From Chloroflexota bacterium (GTDB lineage Bacteria; Chloroflexota; Dehalococcoidia; Lucifugimonadales; Lucifugimonadaceae), in contig PCAX01000046.1 in NCBI GenBank assembly GCA_002730795.1, forward strand, positions 1 to 8,904: 8,904 nucleotides of DNA. Reading direction: 5' to 3'. Positions 1 to 6,361 of this stretch are shown here, piece after piece. Numbering within the stretch: the stretch's first letter is position 1; each line of letters begins with the position of its first letter. The translations under genes and the position numbers were made by a program. The notes under the pieces are model-generated. The model did not search any database. It saw only the letters and a program-made list of their open reading frames with translations, and was not told the origin of the DNA.

Positions 1-146
1 AAATAACTAAAATGATTATAAAGTACGTTCAATCTTATTTGAATTCTAAACAAAATGTTACTGATATCAAATCAACTAGCCAAACTACTCGTGACCCTAT
101 AAAAACTTTACTACACGACCTAATCGAATACCGGAGTAAAGTCTAA
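1..146 (+). CDS. 3' end of an unidentified gene upstream of hisD (partial)
   Basis: From base 3 there is an open plus-strand frame of 47 codons ending in TAA at 144-146. The last base of that stop is the first base of the hisD ATG (TAATG), the same kind of junction seen between other genes here, which supports this being the real tail of the preceding operon gene. The visible tail is polar and ends in a helix-like segment (KTLLHDLIEYRSKV). In many bacteria the gene before hisD is hisG (ATP phosphoribosyltransferase), so hisG is the contextual guess, but I cannot recognise HisG C-terminal motifs in this short piece and give no symbol. The reading frame and overlap are seen directly; the identity is unknown. 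Confidence 0.6.
   Translation, partial: ITKMIIKYVQSYLNSKQNVTDIKSTSQTTRDPIKTLLHDLIEYRSKV
133..136 (+). promoter_or_regulatory. Ribosome binding site of hisD
   Basis: GGAG lies 9 bases before the hisD ATG, inside the last codons of the upstream gene. It is one of the clearer Shine-Dalgarno matches in the window and supports the ATG at 146 as the start. Confidence 0.6.
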
Positions 147-1450
147 TGAAAAAAATAACAGGATTGGATGAATCTCTCAATTACGTTCCAATACTAAGGT
201 CTCGCAACCTTACAAACCTGGCATCAGACGGTAATGGGTTATTTAATAACAAAATTCCTCCCAAAACATTTGTCAATAAATTAATAGAAATAATAAAAAG
301 CGAAGGGGACGTTGGGTTGAGGAGAGTAGTGGAAAGAATTGATGGTAATTGTCCAGAATCGTTTCTAGTGCCAGCTGACGAGTGTACGTTGCAATTGAAA
401 TCGCTAAATACAAAAATCAGAAAATCATTGGAAACATCAATTCAAAGAGTAACAGATTTCCAAACCAAAACATTACCAAAATCATGGAAAAACACCACTG
501 GAGAATTTGGGGAAAAAGTAACTCCTATTGAGTCAATCGCTGCTTACGTACCAGGTGGAACAGCGCCATTACTCTCCACGGCTATAATGACGATAACGCC
601 AGCCGTTGTTGCAGGAGTAAACAGGATAGTAGTAATAACTCCAAGTAAAAATCCTAACCTTATAGGATGCGCCACCTTAGCAGGAGCTGACGAAATATAC
701 ACGATCGGAGGTGCCCAAGCCATCGCTACTATGGCTTACGGTACCGAGTCTATTGAACCCGTTGACTTCATATGCGGACCAGGTAACGTTTGGGTAACGG
801 AAGCAAAAAAAGCTGTCTTCGGCGATGTTGGTATAGACGGAGTTTATGGACCGACAGAAACCATGTTAATTGTAGATGATTATTCCAATTTCAAAATCGC
901 CGCCTCGGACCTATTAGCCCAATCAGAACACGACAAAATGGCTGTGCCCATTCTGGTTTCTATAGGTAGTAATGCTGCTGAAAGTATAATGACAATTATG
1001 TATGACCAATTAAAAACTCTTCCAAGGAAAAATATTTCAAAACAATCAATTGAGGAGCAAGGAGTTTGTTTTATAGTCAGTAACCCAGATGAAGCTATAT
1101 CGATAGCGAACGCTGTAGCTCCCGAACATTTGTGCGTCACTACTGATAATGAAAAGTATATAGCTGATAGATGCGTAAAAGCCGGCGGGCTATTTATTGG
1201 GGAAACCTCAGGTGAAGTAATCGCTGATTACATCGCTGGCCCTTCGCACGTAATGCCAACGGCTGGGACTGCCAAGTACAATTCTGCCTTATCATCCAAA
1301 GATTTTGTGACAACAACACCGTTCCTTAATCTCACCCGTGAAACTTTCGTCAGATTGGCCGAGTCCGCAGCTGTAATTGCTGATGAAGAACGATTAGATG
1401 GCCACGCAACTTCATTAAGGCTTAGGCTAAAGGAATTTATAGGTGAGTAA
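146..1450 (+). CDS. hisD: Histidinol dehydrogenase
   Basis: Catalyses the last two steps of histidine synthesis, the NAD-dependent four-electron oxidation of L-histidinol to L-histidine through histidinaldehyde, in the cytoplasm with a zinc ion. At 434 aa it has the usual family length. The NAD-binding region includes AAYVPGGTAPL (132-142) and IGGAQAIATMAYG (187-199), followed by CGPGN (210-214) and GPTE (235-238). Expected zinc ligands are all present: Q259 and H262 in AQSEHD, D361 in ADYIAGPSH, and H420 in LDGHATS. The catalytic Glu-His pair is E327-H328 in APEHL, and H368 lies in GPSHVMPT. The ATG is preceded by GGAG and overlaps the previous stop by one base. The 3' end overlaps hisC by 8 bp, indicating one his transcript. 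No damage is seen. Identification is firm. Confidence 0.98.
   Translation: MKKITGLDESLNYVPILRSRNLTNLASDGNGLFNNKIPPKTFVNKLIEIIKSEGDVGLRRVVERIDGNCPESFLVPADECTLQLKSLNTKIRKSLETSIQRVTDFQTKTLPKSWKNTTGEFGEKVTPIESIAAYVPGGTAPLLSTAIMTITPAVVAGVNRIVVITPSKNPNLIGCATLAGADEIYTIGGAQAIATMAYGTESIEPVDFICGPGNVWVTEAKKAVFGDVGIDGVYGPTETMLIVDDYSNFKIAASDLLAQSEHDKMAVPILVSIGSNAAESIMTIMYDQLKTLPRKNISKQSIEEQGVCFIVSNPDEAISIANAVAPEHLCVTTDNEKYIADRCVKAGGLFIGETSGEVIADYIAGPSHVMPTAGTAKYNSALSSKDFVTTTPFLNLTRETFVRLAESAAVIADEERLDGHATSLRLRLKEFIGE
1429..1434 (+). promoter_or_regulatory. Ribosome binding site of hisC
   Basis: AAAGGA lies within the 3' end of hisD, 8 bases before the hisC GTG. It decides in favour of GTG at 1443 as the start, as opposed to a downstream codon. 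Confidence 0.55.
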
Positions 1451-2540
1451 AAAAAATAACTTCTTATCCAGAATTCAACCTCACTTACGTTCAAATAACA
1501 CCTATCAAGGGGTAATCACAACAGCACAAATGTCAGAACATTCGGGTAAAGATATTAAATCTGTAATCCGACTGAACGCAAATGAAAACCCATACGGCGC
1601 AAATGAGAAGATAAAACAATCATTACAAAGAATTGATCTTCATTTATACCCAGACCCTAACCAGACGACATTAAGGAAAGCCCTCAGCGATTATACTGAT
1701 CAACCAGAAGAACGTTTAATGGCCGGGGCGGGTGGTGATGAGATAATTGATCTCTTAATGAGGTTATTTGTTTCACCAGGCGATATGGTACTAGATTGTA
1801 ATCCTACTTTCGGTATGTATAGCTTTTCTGCAAAATTAGCCGGTGCTAAATTAATTTCGATACCAAGAAAGCATGATTGGGCAATAGATTTAGAAAGAAT
1901 CATAGAGCATTCCAATACTTCAAAAATAATATTTATAGCATCCCCAAATAATCCTACTGGAAATTTATTATCGGAATCTGAGGCGATAGAGATTTTAGAT
2001 TCTGGAATTTTACTGGTAGTCGATGAAACTTATTTTGAATTTTCAAACAATTCTCTTGCAAACCTAACTGAAGAATACGACAATCTCATAATACTCAGAT
2101 CATTCAGTAAATGGGCTGGTATAGCCGGACTAAGAGTCGGATATGCGATAAGTTCCCCTGATTTAACAAATATTTTAATGGCGATTAAACAACCCTACAA
2201 TATAAATGTAGCTGGGGAGATCGCGGCAATTACAGCTTTAAATTATCGTGGCGATATCCTGTTAAACGTGAAAAACCTACTTGAGCAACGAACAATATTA
2301 GAAAAATTTGTAAAACGATACCGTCCCAAAATTAATTACTATCCTTCGCACGGAAATTTTTTGTTATGTCATTTTGAAAATATGTTCGGTTCAGATGTTT
2401 ATAAAAAACTTGTTTCAGAAGGAATTTTTGTTAGAACATTTTCAGATCCTTTACTTTCAAAATGTGTAAGGATAAGTTCGGGAACTCCAGAACAAACAGA
2501 TCGACTGTTGGGCGCTCTTAAAAATATTGTTATTTCTTGA
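1443..2540 (+). CDS. hisC: Histidinol-phosphate aminotransferase
   Basis: PLP-dependent fold-type I (class II) aminotransferase that converts imidazole acetol phosphate and glutamate to L-histidinol phosphate and 2-oxoglutarate. Its 365 aa match the usual length. Family motifs are in order: LNANENPYG (44-52), YPDPNQ (69-74), AGAGGDE (94-100) for the PLP phosphate loop, ASPNNPTG (166-173) with the cofactor-contacting Asn, VVDETYFEF (192-200) with the PLP-ring Asp D194 and Tyr Y197, FSKWAGIAGLRVGY (221-234) with the Schiff-base lysine K223 and R231, and CVRISSGTPEQ (341-351) with the substrate-carboxylate arginine R343. The start is GTG, 8 bp inside hisD, with a good ribosome binding site. Related class II aminotransferases can act on aromatic amino acids, but position between hisD and hisB makes HisC the clear choice. 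Confidence 0.97.
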   Translation: MSKKNNFLSRIQPHLRSNNTYQGVITTAQMSEHSGKDIKSVIRLNANENPYGANEKIKQSLQRIDLHLYPDPNQTTLRKALSDYTDQPEERLMAGAGGDEIIDLLMRLFVSPGDMVLDCNPTFGMYSFSAKLAGAKLISIPRKHDWAIDLERIIEHSNTSKIIFIASPNNPTGNLLSESEAIEILDSGILLVVDETYFEFSNNSLANLTEEYDNLIILRSFSKWAGIAGLRVGYAISSPDLTNILMAIKQPYNINVAGEIAAITALNYRGDILLNVKNLLEQRTILEKFVKRYRPKINYYPSHGNFLLCHFENMFGSDVYKKLVSEGIFVRTFSDPLLSKCVRISSGTPEQTDRLLGALKNIVIS

Positions 2541-2560
2541 GCAAGTAAGATAGCATTTCT

Positions 2561-2579
2561 AATTATTGGGAAAATAATT
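2561..2579 (+). repeat. All-A/T inverted repeat in the hisC-hisB gap
   Basis: A perfect 7-bp inverted repeat, AATTATT and AATAATT with a GGGAA loop, sits in the only intergenic gap of note (2541-2598, 58 bp), 19 bases before the hisB TTG. In RNA it would form a weak A/U-only hairpin with a purine loop, and no U-run follows, so it is not a standard terminator. It could affect hisB translation or mRNA stability, or be chance in AT-rich spacer DNA. The repeat is seen directly; any role is conjecture. Confidence 0.35.
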
Positions 2580-2598
2580 CATAAATTGGTTAAAAACA

Positions 2599-3189
2599 TT
2601 GAGAAAAGCCACAGTTGATCGAAGTACGAATGAAAGCACTATATCCGTATCCCTCAACATAGACGGAACGGGACAATACGATATTAAAACCGATGTTGGG
2701 TTTTTAAAACACATGCTTGAACAGATTTCCAAACATGGTCTCATTGATATCAGTGTCACGGCTAAAGGGGACTTAGAAACTGGTACTCATCACACCATTG
2801 AAGATACCGCCATCGCCTTAGGGAGAGCTATTTCCAAAGCTTTAGGAGACAGACGTGGAATCATTAGAATGGCAGACCAAACTTGTCCTCTTGACGAGGC
2901 ATTAACACGGGTTGCTATAGATATGAGCGGGAGGGGATATGCGGTTATAGATATGGGCGGTAACAACAATATTGGTGAATTTCCATTAGACTTAGCTAGG
3001 CATTTTTTTGAATCTATGGCTATCGAAGGTAAATTTTGTCTACACGTAAAAGTGCTCAATGGCTCCAACGAACATCATGTCATTGAATCCGCTTTCAAGG
3101 CTTTCGCTAGAGCTCTAAGAACGGCAGTGACCATTGATGAAAAAGCCCCAACTCAAATATCTAGCACAAAAGGAACTATTAGTTCGTGA
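2599..3189 (+). CDS. hisB: Imidazoleglycerol-phosphate dehydratase
   Basis: Mn-dependent dehydratase that converts imidazole glycerol phosphate to imidazole acetol phosphate, the HisC substrate. At 196 aa it is the monofunctional form, without the histidinol-phosphatase domain of the enterobacterial fusion. Metal-binding motifs are present: H38 in KHML, H64-H65 and E68 in HHTIED, H135 in ARHFFE, and H159-H160 with E163 in EHHVIESAFKA. The C-terminal SSTKG (188-192) is typical. The start is TTG: an in-frame TAA lies at 2575-2577, the only ATG nearby (2630) is out of frame, and MRKATVDR from this TTG matches the usual family N-terminus. No clear Shine-Dalgarno is visible. Oddities are K37 where most homologues have Asp before the first metal His, and GT before the first HH pair where D/E-x is usual. 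The stop overlaps the convergent purS stop region by 11 bp. Confidence 0.96.
   Translation: MRKATVDRSTNESTISVSLNIDGTGQYDIKTDVGFLKHMLEQISKHGLIDISVTAKGDLETGTHHTIEDTAIALGRAISKALGDRRGIIRMADQTCPLDEALTRVAIDMSGRGYAVIDMGGNNNIGEFPLDLARHFFESMAIEGKFCLHVKVLNGSNEHHVIESAFKAFARALRTAVTIDEKAPTQISSTKGTISS
3173..3185. repeat. Short palindrome at the convergent hisB/purS end
   Basis: GAACTA-T-TAGTTC is a perfect 6-bp palindrome around one central base, lying across the overlapping 3' ends of hisB and purS. As a hairpin only four pairs (GAAC/GTTC) with a five-base loop are possible, and no T-run follows on either strand. It is the only symmetrical element seen where both operons end, but it is too weak to call a terminator. 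Confidence 0.3.
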
Positions 3190-3445
3190 TATTCTTCTCA
3201 AATGAATAGTGATATTGCTCAATAACCGGATTCGCCAAAAGATTAGAACACATTTCGTTGACCTTACGATCGATCAATTGTTCATCAAGTGAATCAACAA
3301 TAATTTCAAAATATTTCCCAGATCGAACCGATTCGATTTCCTCAAACCCCAAGCGCTTTAAAGCCCGGTGAATGGTAATTCCCTCCGGATCGTTAATTGT
3401 CTCTTTTAACGTGACATGCACTTTTACTTTATAATTTTCTACCAT
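3179..3445 (-). CDS. purS: Phosphoribosylformylglycinamidine synthase subunit PurS
   Basis: Small subunit of the three-part FGAR amidotransferase (PurL-PurQ-PurS). This enzyme converts FGAR, glutamine and ATP to FGAM, and PurS bridges the synthetase PurL and the glutaminase PurQ. At 88 aa it is the usual size. Family hallmarks are YKVKVHVTLKE near the N-terminus, an LxxLGF helix end (29-33), the VRSGKYFEI strand (40-48), and MCSNLLANPVIEQYHY (65-80), which closely matches the conserved PurS C-terminal helix and strand. The start is ATG, overlapping the DUF3105 stop by 7 bp (ATGGTAG). Only a weak ribosome site precedes it, so coupling to the upstream gene is likely. It is the last gene of the minus-strand operon and, unusually, is not followed by purQ or purL. 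Confidence 0.93.
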   Translation of the reverse strand: MVENYKVKVHVTLKETINDPEGITIHRALKRLGFEEIESVRSGKYFEIIVDSLDEQLIDRKVNEMCSNLLANPVIEQYHYSFEKNITN

Positions 3446-4146
3446 GGATCCGATGGAACACTTTCCGGCGCACGGTCAATGTATTCCTCTATAAATTTAA
3501 TAATTTGATCTCTATCAAATTCATCCAAATACAAGTGGTGACGCCAAGCTGTAATAGCAACACGTTTTTCCAGTGAAGGGTAGGGTGAAACGATATAAAA
3601 AGAAGGGTTTCTTGGAACAATATCCCTAAGCGAGTTGATTAACTCTTCACAACCTTCCGGACAATCGTAATGGAGCCCAATTCCACCATGTTCTAAATTG
3701 TGAGTCAAAACTTCATCAGGAAGTATTTTGTCATAAACTCCCCATCTAGCTGGAGCTGGGACACCAGCGGGTGTAATATTGGCGTACCAATGGGGTCCAG
3801 ACGTAGCAGGGCTAACCGAATATTTGTTAGGCGCGTAACCCTCTGGATCAATATGTTCTCTTCCATCATCGGGATCCAAGGCAATGTGCCCACTTTCATT
3901 TACACCTTTACCTTCCCCGTCCATCGTATCTCTTGAAATTAACCCTGGTGAAACAACCAAACCTGCTATAAAAACAAGAGCTATCAAAATACCACCGAAC
4001 ATTAACAGGTTCCGTCGTCTGTTCTTTCTGGCTCTACTCCTATCGCGTCTCACTTTACGAATCTGACCTTTTGACATACCGCGTCTACTATCAGGTCTAG
4101 TTGTCGCTGCGCGTGAACCTGCCTTTTTTTCACTTTTTTCGTTCAA
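3439..4146 (-). CDS. DUF3105 membrane-anchored protein of unknown function
   Basis: A 235-aa protein with three parts: a very basic N-terminus (residues 1-45, many Arg/Lys), one hydrophobic segment (about 46-68), and a soluble C-terminal domain of about 165 residues. The positive-inside rule puts the basic tail in the cytoplasm and the domain outside. The domain shows the DUF3105 pattern: PATSGPH (113-119), GVYDK (136-140), then LTHNLEHGG (147-155) with H149 and H153, and AWRHHLYLDEFD (200-211). H119, H149 and H153, with C162 and C166 in DCPEGC, could form a metal or redox site, but this is inference; the family has no established function that I know of. The start is TTG at 4146, sharing TTGA with the purC stop, with AAAGAGA just upstream. 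An internal ATG (residue 24) would be the alternative. It lies between purC and purS with overlaps on both sides, so it should be co-transcribed with purine genes. Confidence 0.85.
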   Translation of the reverse strand: MNEKSEKKAGSRAATTRPDSRRGMSKGQIRKVRRDRSRARKNRRRNLLMFGGILIALVFIAGLVVSPGLISRDTMDGEGKGVNESGHIALDPDDGREHIDPEGYAPNKYSVSPATSGPHWYANITPAGVPAPARWGVYDKILPDEVLTHNLEHGGIGLHYDCPEGCEELINSLRDIVPRNPSFYIVSPYPSLEKRVAITAWRHHLYLDEFDRDQIIKFIEEYIDRAPESVPSDPW

Positions 4147-5057
4147 GTTATCTCTTTCTTCAATTGAAGTTCAGTGCCCGTTATGCGTTTATAGGCTTCA
4201 AGGTACCTGTCTCGAGTTTTTATTATAATTTTGTTTGGTAAAGCCGGAGGCGGCGGTTCTTGATTCCAACCTTTATCCATTAACCATTGTCTCAAAAATT
4301 GCTTATCATAAGCGGGTGGAAACTGCCCATATTGAATTTCATTCTCATCCCAAAATCTACTAGAATCGGGAGTAAGAAGCTCATCAATAAGTATTAATTC
4401 CCCGTCTAAAAAACCAAATTCAAACTTAGTATCTGCTAGAATCATACCTCTTAATTTAGCGATTTCGTAGGCATAATTAAACAACTCTAAACTTTTACTT
4501 TTTAACGCATTAAACAAATCAGTACCAATTAAATTAACGGTCTCATCGTCAGATAGGGATTGATCATGTCCCGCGTCCGCTTTGGTAGTTGGAGTAAAAA
4601 TAGGATCTAAAAATGCATCACCAGGGTGAAGAATTTGCTTTACAGGATTTTTATTGATAGTTCCATCCTTAACGTATTCCTCCCAAGCTGAACCAGCAAT
4701 ATGTCCCCTTACAACACATTCGATATTAACTCGCTCCGCCTTTTTTACTATCATAGATCGATCCACAAGATGTTTTGGAATTAAATTGAGAATTCCTTCT
4801 TCAAAAGTTTGTGAATCTTTATTATTCAAATGGTTAGGTGTTACATCTTCAGTTATCGAAAACCAAAATTTAGACATCTCATTCAAAATCACCCCCTTGC
4901 CCGGCACTGGCTCATTGAAAATAACGTCAAAAGCCGAAATTCTGTCTGTTGAAATAATCAGTAAAAAACCACCACCCAAATCATATGTATCACGTACTTT
5001 TCCAGTATATTTTGGCCATTTAAGATCTGTTTGGGCTACAGAAACAATTTCTGTCAT
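4143..5057 (-). CDS. purC: Phosphoribosylaminoimidazole-succinocarboxamide synthase
   Basis: SAICAR synthetase, which joins CAIR and aspartate using ATP in de novo purine synthesis. At 304 aa it belongs to the longer form (as in yeast Ade1) rather than the about 240-aa form of many bacteria. Motifs in order: GKVRDTYDLG (19-28), STDRISAFD (36-44) for nucleotide binding, PGKGVILNEMSKFWF (52-66), the signature region ECVVRGHIAGSAWEEY (113-128), FTPTTKADAGHDQSLSDDE (154-172), ILADTKFEFG (206-215), IDELLTPDSSRFWD (224-237), and FLRQWLMDKGW (254-264). The C-terminus has the usual Pro-rich turn and final helix (RDRYLEAYKRITG). The start is ATG, overlapping the purB stop by one base (TAATG). No clear Shine-Dalgarno is visible, so reinitiation after purB is likely. 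It supplies the substrate of PurB, encoded just upstream. Confidence 0.97.
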   Translation of the reverse strand: MTEIVSVAQTDLKWPKYTGKVRDTYDLGGGFLLIISTDRISAFDVIFNEPVPGKGVILNEMSKFWFSITEDVTPNHLNNKDSQTFEEGILNLIPKHLVDRSMIVKKAERVNIECVVRGHIAGSAWEEYVKDGTINKNPVKQILHPGDAFLDPIFTPTTKADAGHDQSLSDDETVNLIGTDLFNALKSKSLELFNYAYEIAKLRGMILADTKFEFGFLDGELILIDELLTPDSSRFWDENEIQYGQFPPAYDKQFLRQWLMDKGWNQEPPPPALPNKIIIKTRDRYLEAYKRITGTELQLKKEIT

Positions 5058-6361
5058 TAAACTATATTGGCTCTGTTGAATATTTTATCGACGTATCTCA
5101 GGAAAAATTCATAATCAAAAAGTTCATCCAATTCTTTGGGATTTATGTTCATTGAAATCACATTTTTATCTGATAAGACTAAATCCTTGAGTTTTTTTTC
5201 ATTCTCCCACGCATTTTTTGAATGTTTTTGTACAATATCATAGGCCATTTCTCTGTCCATTCCTGACTCAACTAGCTTCAACATAACTCTTGGAGAAAAA
5301 ATAAGACCCTGTGTAAGGTTTAAGTTCTTGTGAATGTTTTGTTCATTGACTGTCATTTTAGAAATAATGCCATTTAACAAATCGATAATATAATCCAAAT
5401 ATAGAGACGATTCAGGCAAAATAACCCGTTCCGAGGAAGAATGCGATATATCCCGTTCATTCCATAAAGCTACATTGTCTAACGCCGTTATAACATACCC
5501 ACGAAGTAACCTCGATATACCACAAATCCTCTCAGACAATTCAGGGTTACGTTTATGTGGCATGGATGAAGAGCCTTTCGAAACGTATCCATCTTGACCA
5601 AATGGCTCTTCTATTTCTCGAATTTCCGTTCTTTGAAGTGTTCTTATTTCTGTGGAAATTTTTTCCATAGTCGCCGCGATTAACGCCAAACATTGAACGT
5701 AGGAGGCATGTCGGTCCCGTTGAATGATTTGGTTGGAAATCAAAGCGGGTTTTAAACCCAATTCTTCGCATACGGTATTTTCTATGGTGGGCGGTACGGA
5801 TGAAAACGTGCCAACAGGTCCAGATAACATGCCCACAGAAATATGATTTTTAACCAATTCAAGTCGAGTAATTTGCCTATTAATTTCTGAAAACCACAAG
5901 GCAAACTTTAATCCAAATGACATAGGCTCAGCGTGCACTCCATGGGAACGGCCAATCGAAGGCAAATATTTGAACTCGATTGCTCTTTTTTTCAGGGATA
6001 AAGCCAGTGTGTTCAAACCATCAAGTAATAAGAGGCATGAATCTTTTAATTGGATACTTAAAGCTGTATCTTTGATATCACTAGATGTTAATCCATAATG
6101 TATCCACCGTTTTTCTTTACCTAAATCTTCTGAAATTGCTCTTATAAAACTTATGACATCGTGCTTTGTCGTATCAAACCATTTGTCGTAAGCTTCTTTA
6201 TTAAATTTTGCCTGACGAATACTTGCCATCTCTTCACTAGAAATAACGCCCTCTTTTGCCCAGGCTTCGCATGCGGCAATTTCAATGCGTAACCATAATT
6301 CAAATGTTTGTTCATCAGACCATATTTTCCTCATGGCAGGCCTAGTATATCTATCTATCAC
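5057..6361 (-). CDS. purB: Adenylosuccinate lyase
   Basis: Homotetrameric fumarase/aspartase-superfamily lyase that releases fumarate twice in purine synthesis, from SAICAR (giving AICAR) and from adenylosuccinate (giving AMP). It has 434 aa. Conserved parts: RYTRPAM (4-10), TKHDVISF (65-72), HYGLTSSD (88-95), SHGVHAEP (139-146) with the general acid H140, GPVGT (181-185), QRDRH (214-218), and the superfamily signature GSSSMPHKRNP (263-273) with the catalytic serine loop, followed by NERDISHSSSER (301-312). Just before the signature, the flexible loop EEPFGQDGYVSKGSS appears about three residues longer than the common EPFxKGQKGSS form. The start is GTG, sharing GTGA with the stop of the upstream HAD gene, with GGAG 7 bases before it. 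Identification is firm; the loop difference is from memory of the family. Confidence 0.97.
   Translation of the reverse strand: MIDRYTRPAMRKIWSDEQTFELWLRIEIAACEAWAKEGVISSEEMASIRQAKFNKEAYDKWFDTTKHDVISFIRAISEDLGKEKRWIHYGLTSSDIKDTALSIQLKDSCLLLLDGLNTLALSLKKRAIEFKYLPSIGRSHGVHAEPMSFGLKFALWFSEINRQITRLELVKNHISVGMLSGPVGTFSSVPPTIENTVCEELGLKPALISNQIIQRDRHASYVQCLALIAATMEKISTEIRTLQRTEIREIEEPFGQDGYVSKGSSSMPHKRNPELSERICGISRLLRGYVITALDNVALWNERDISHSSSERVILPESSLYLDYIIDLLNGIISKMTVNEQNIHKNLNLTQGLIFSPRVMLKLVESGMDREMAYDIVQKHSKNAWENEKKLKDLVLSDKNVISMNINPKELDELFDYEFFLRYVDKIFNRANIV

Noticed and set aside
880..1140. An 86-codon minus-strand open frame opposite hisD
   Set aside because: It is antisense to conserved HisD catalytic residues, and its hydrophobic character is a by-product of the opposite strand.
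2537..2565. Promoter-like TTGAGC and TAATTA spaced 17 bases apart before hisB
   Set aside because: The -10 match is poor and such pairs are frequent in AT-rich DNA; it also begins inside the hisC stop region. Not strong enough to annotate.
3173..3185. Bidirectional intrinsic terminator between hisB and purS
   Set aside because: At most four base pairs can form and no T-run follows on either strand; kept only as a palindrome.
3700..3936. Open frames on both strands within the DUF3105 gene
   Set aside because: The DUF3105 frame is fixed by family motifs and by start-stop overlaps with both neighbours; the others are shadows.
4075..4077. Internal ATG (residue 24) as the start of the DUF3105 gene
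   Set aside because: No ribosome site precedes it, while the TTG at 4146 has an AAAGAGA upstream and a TTGA overlap with purC like other junctions here. It remains a possible alternative.
4654..5079. A 141-codon plus-strand open frame opposite purC
   Set aside because: It lies entirely antisense to a well-conserved purC apart from a short overhang, has no recognisable domain, and its length is explained by codon constraints on the real gene.
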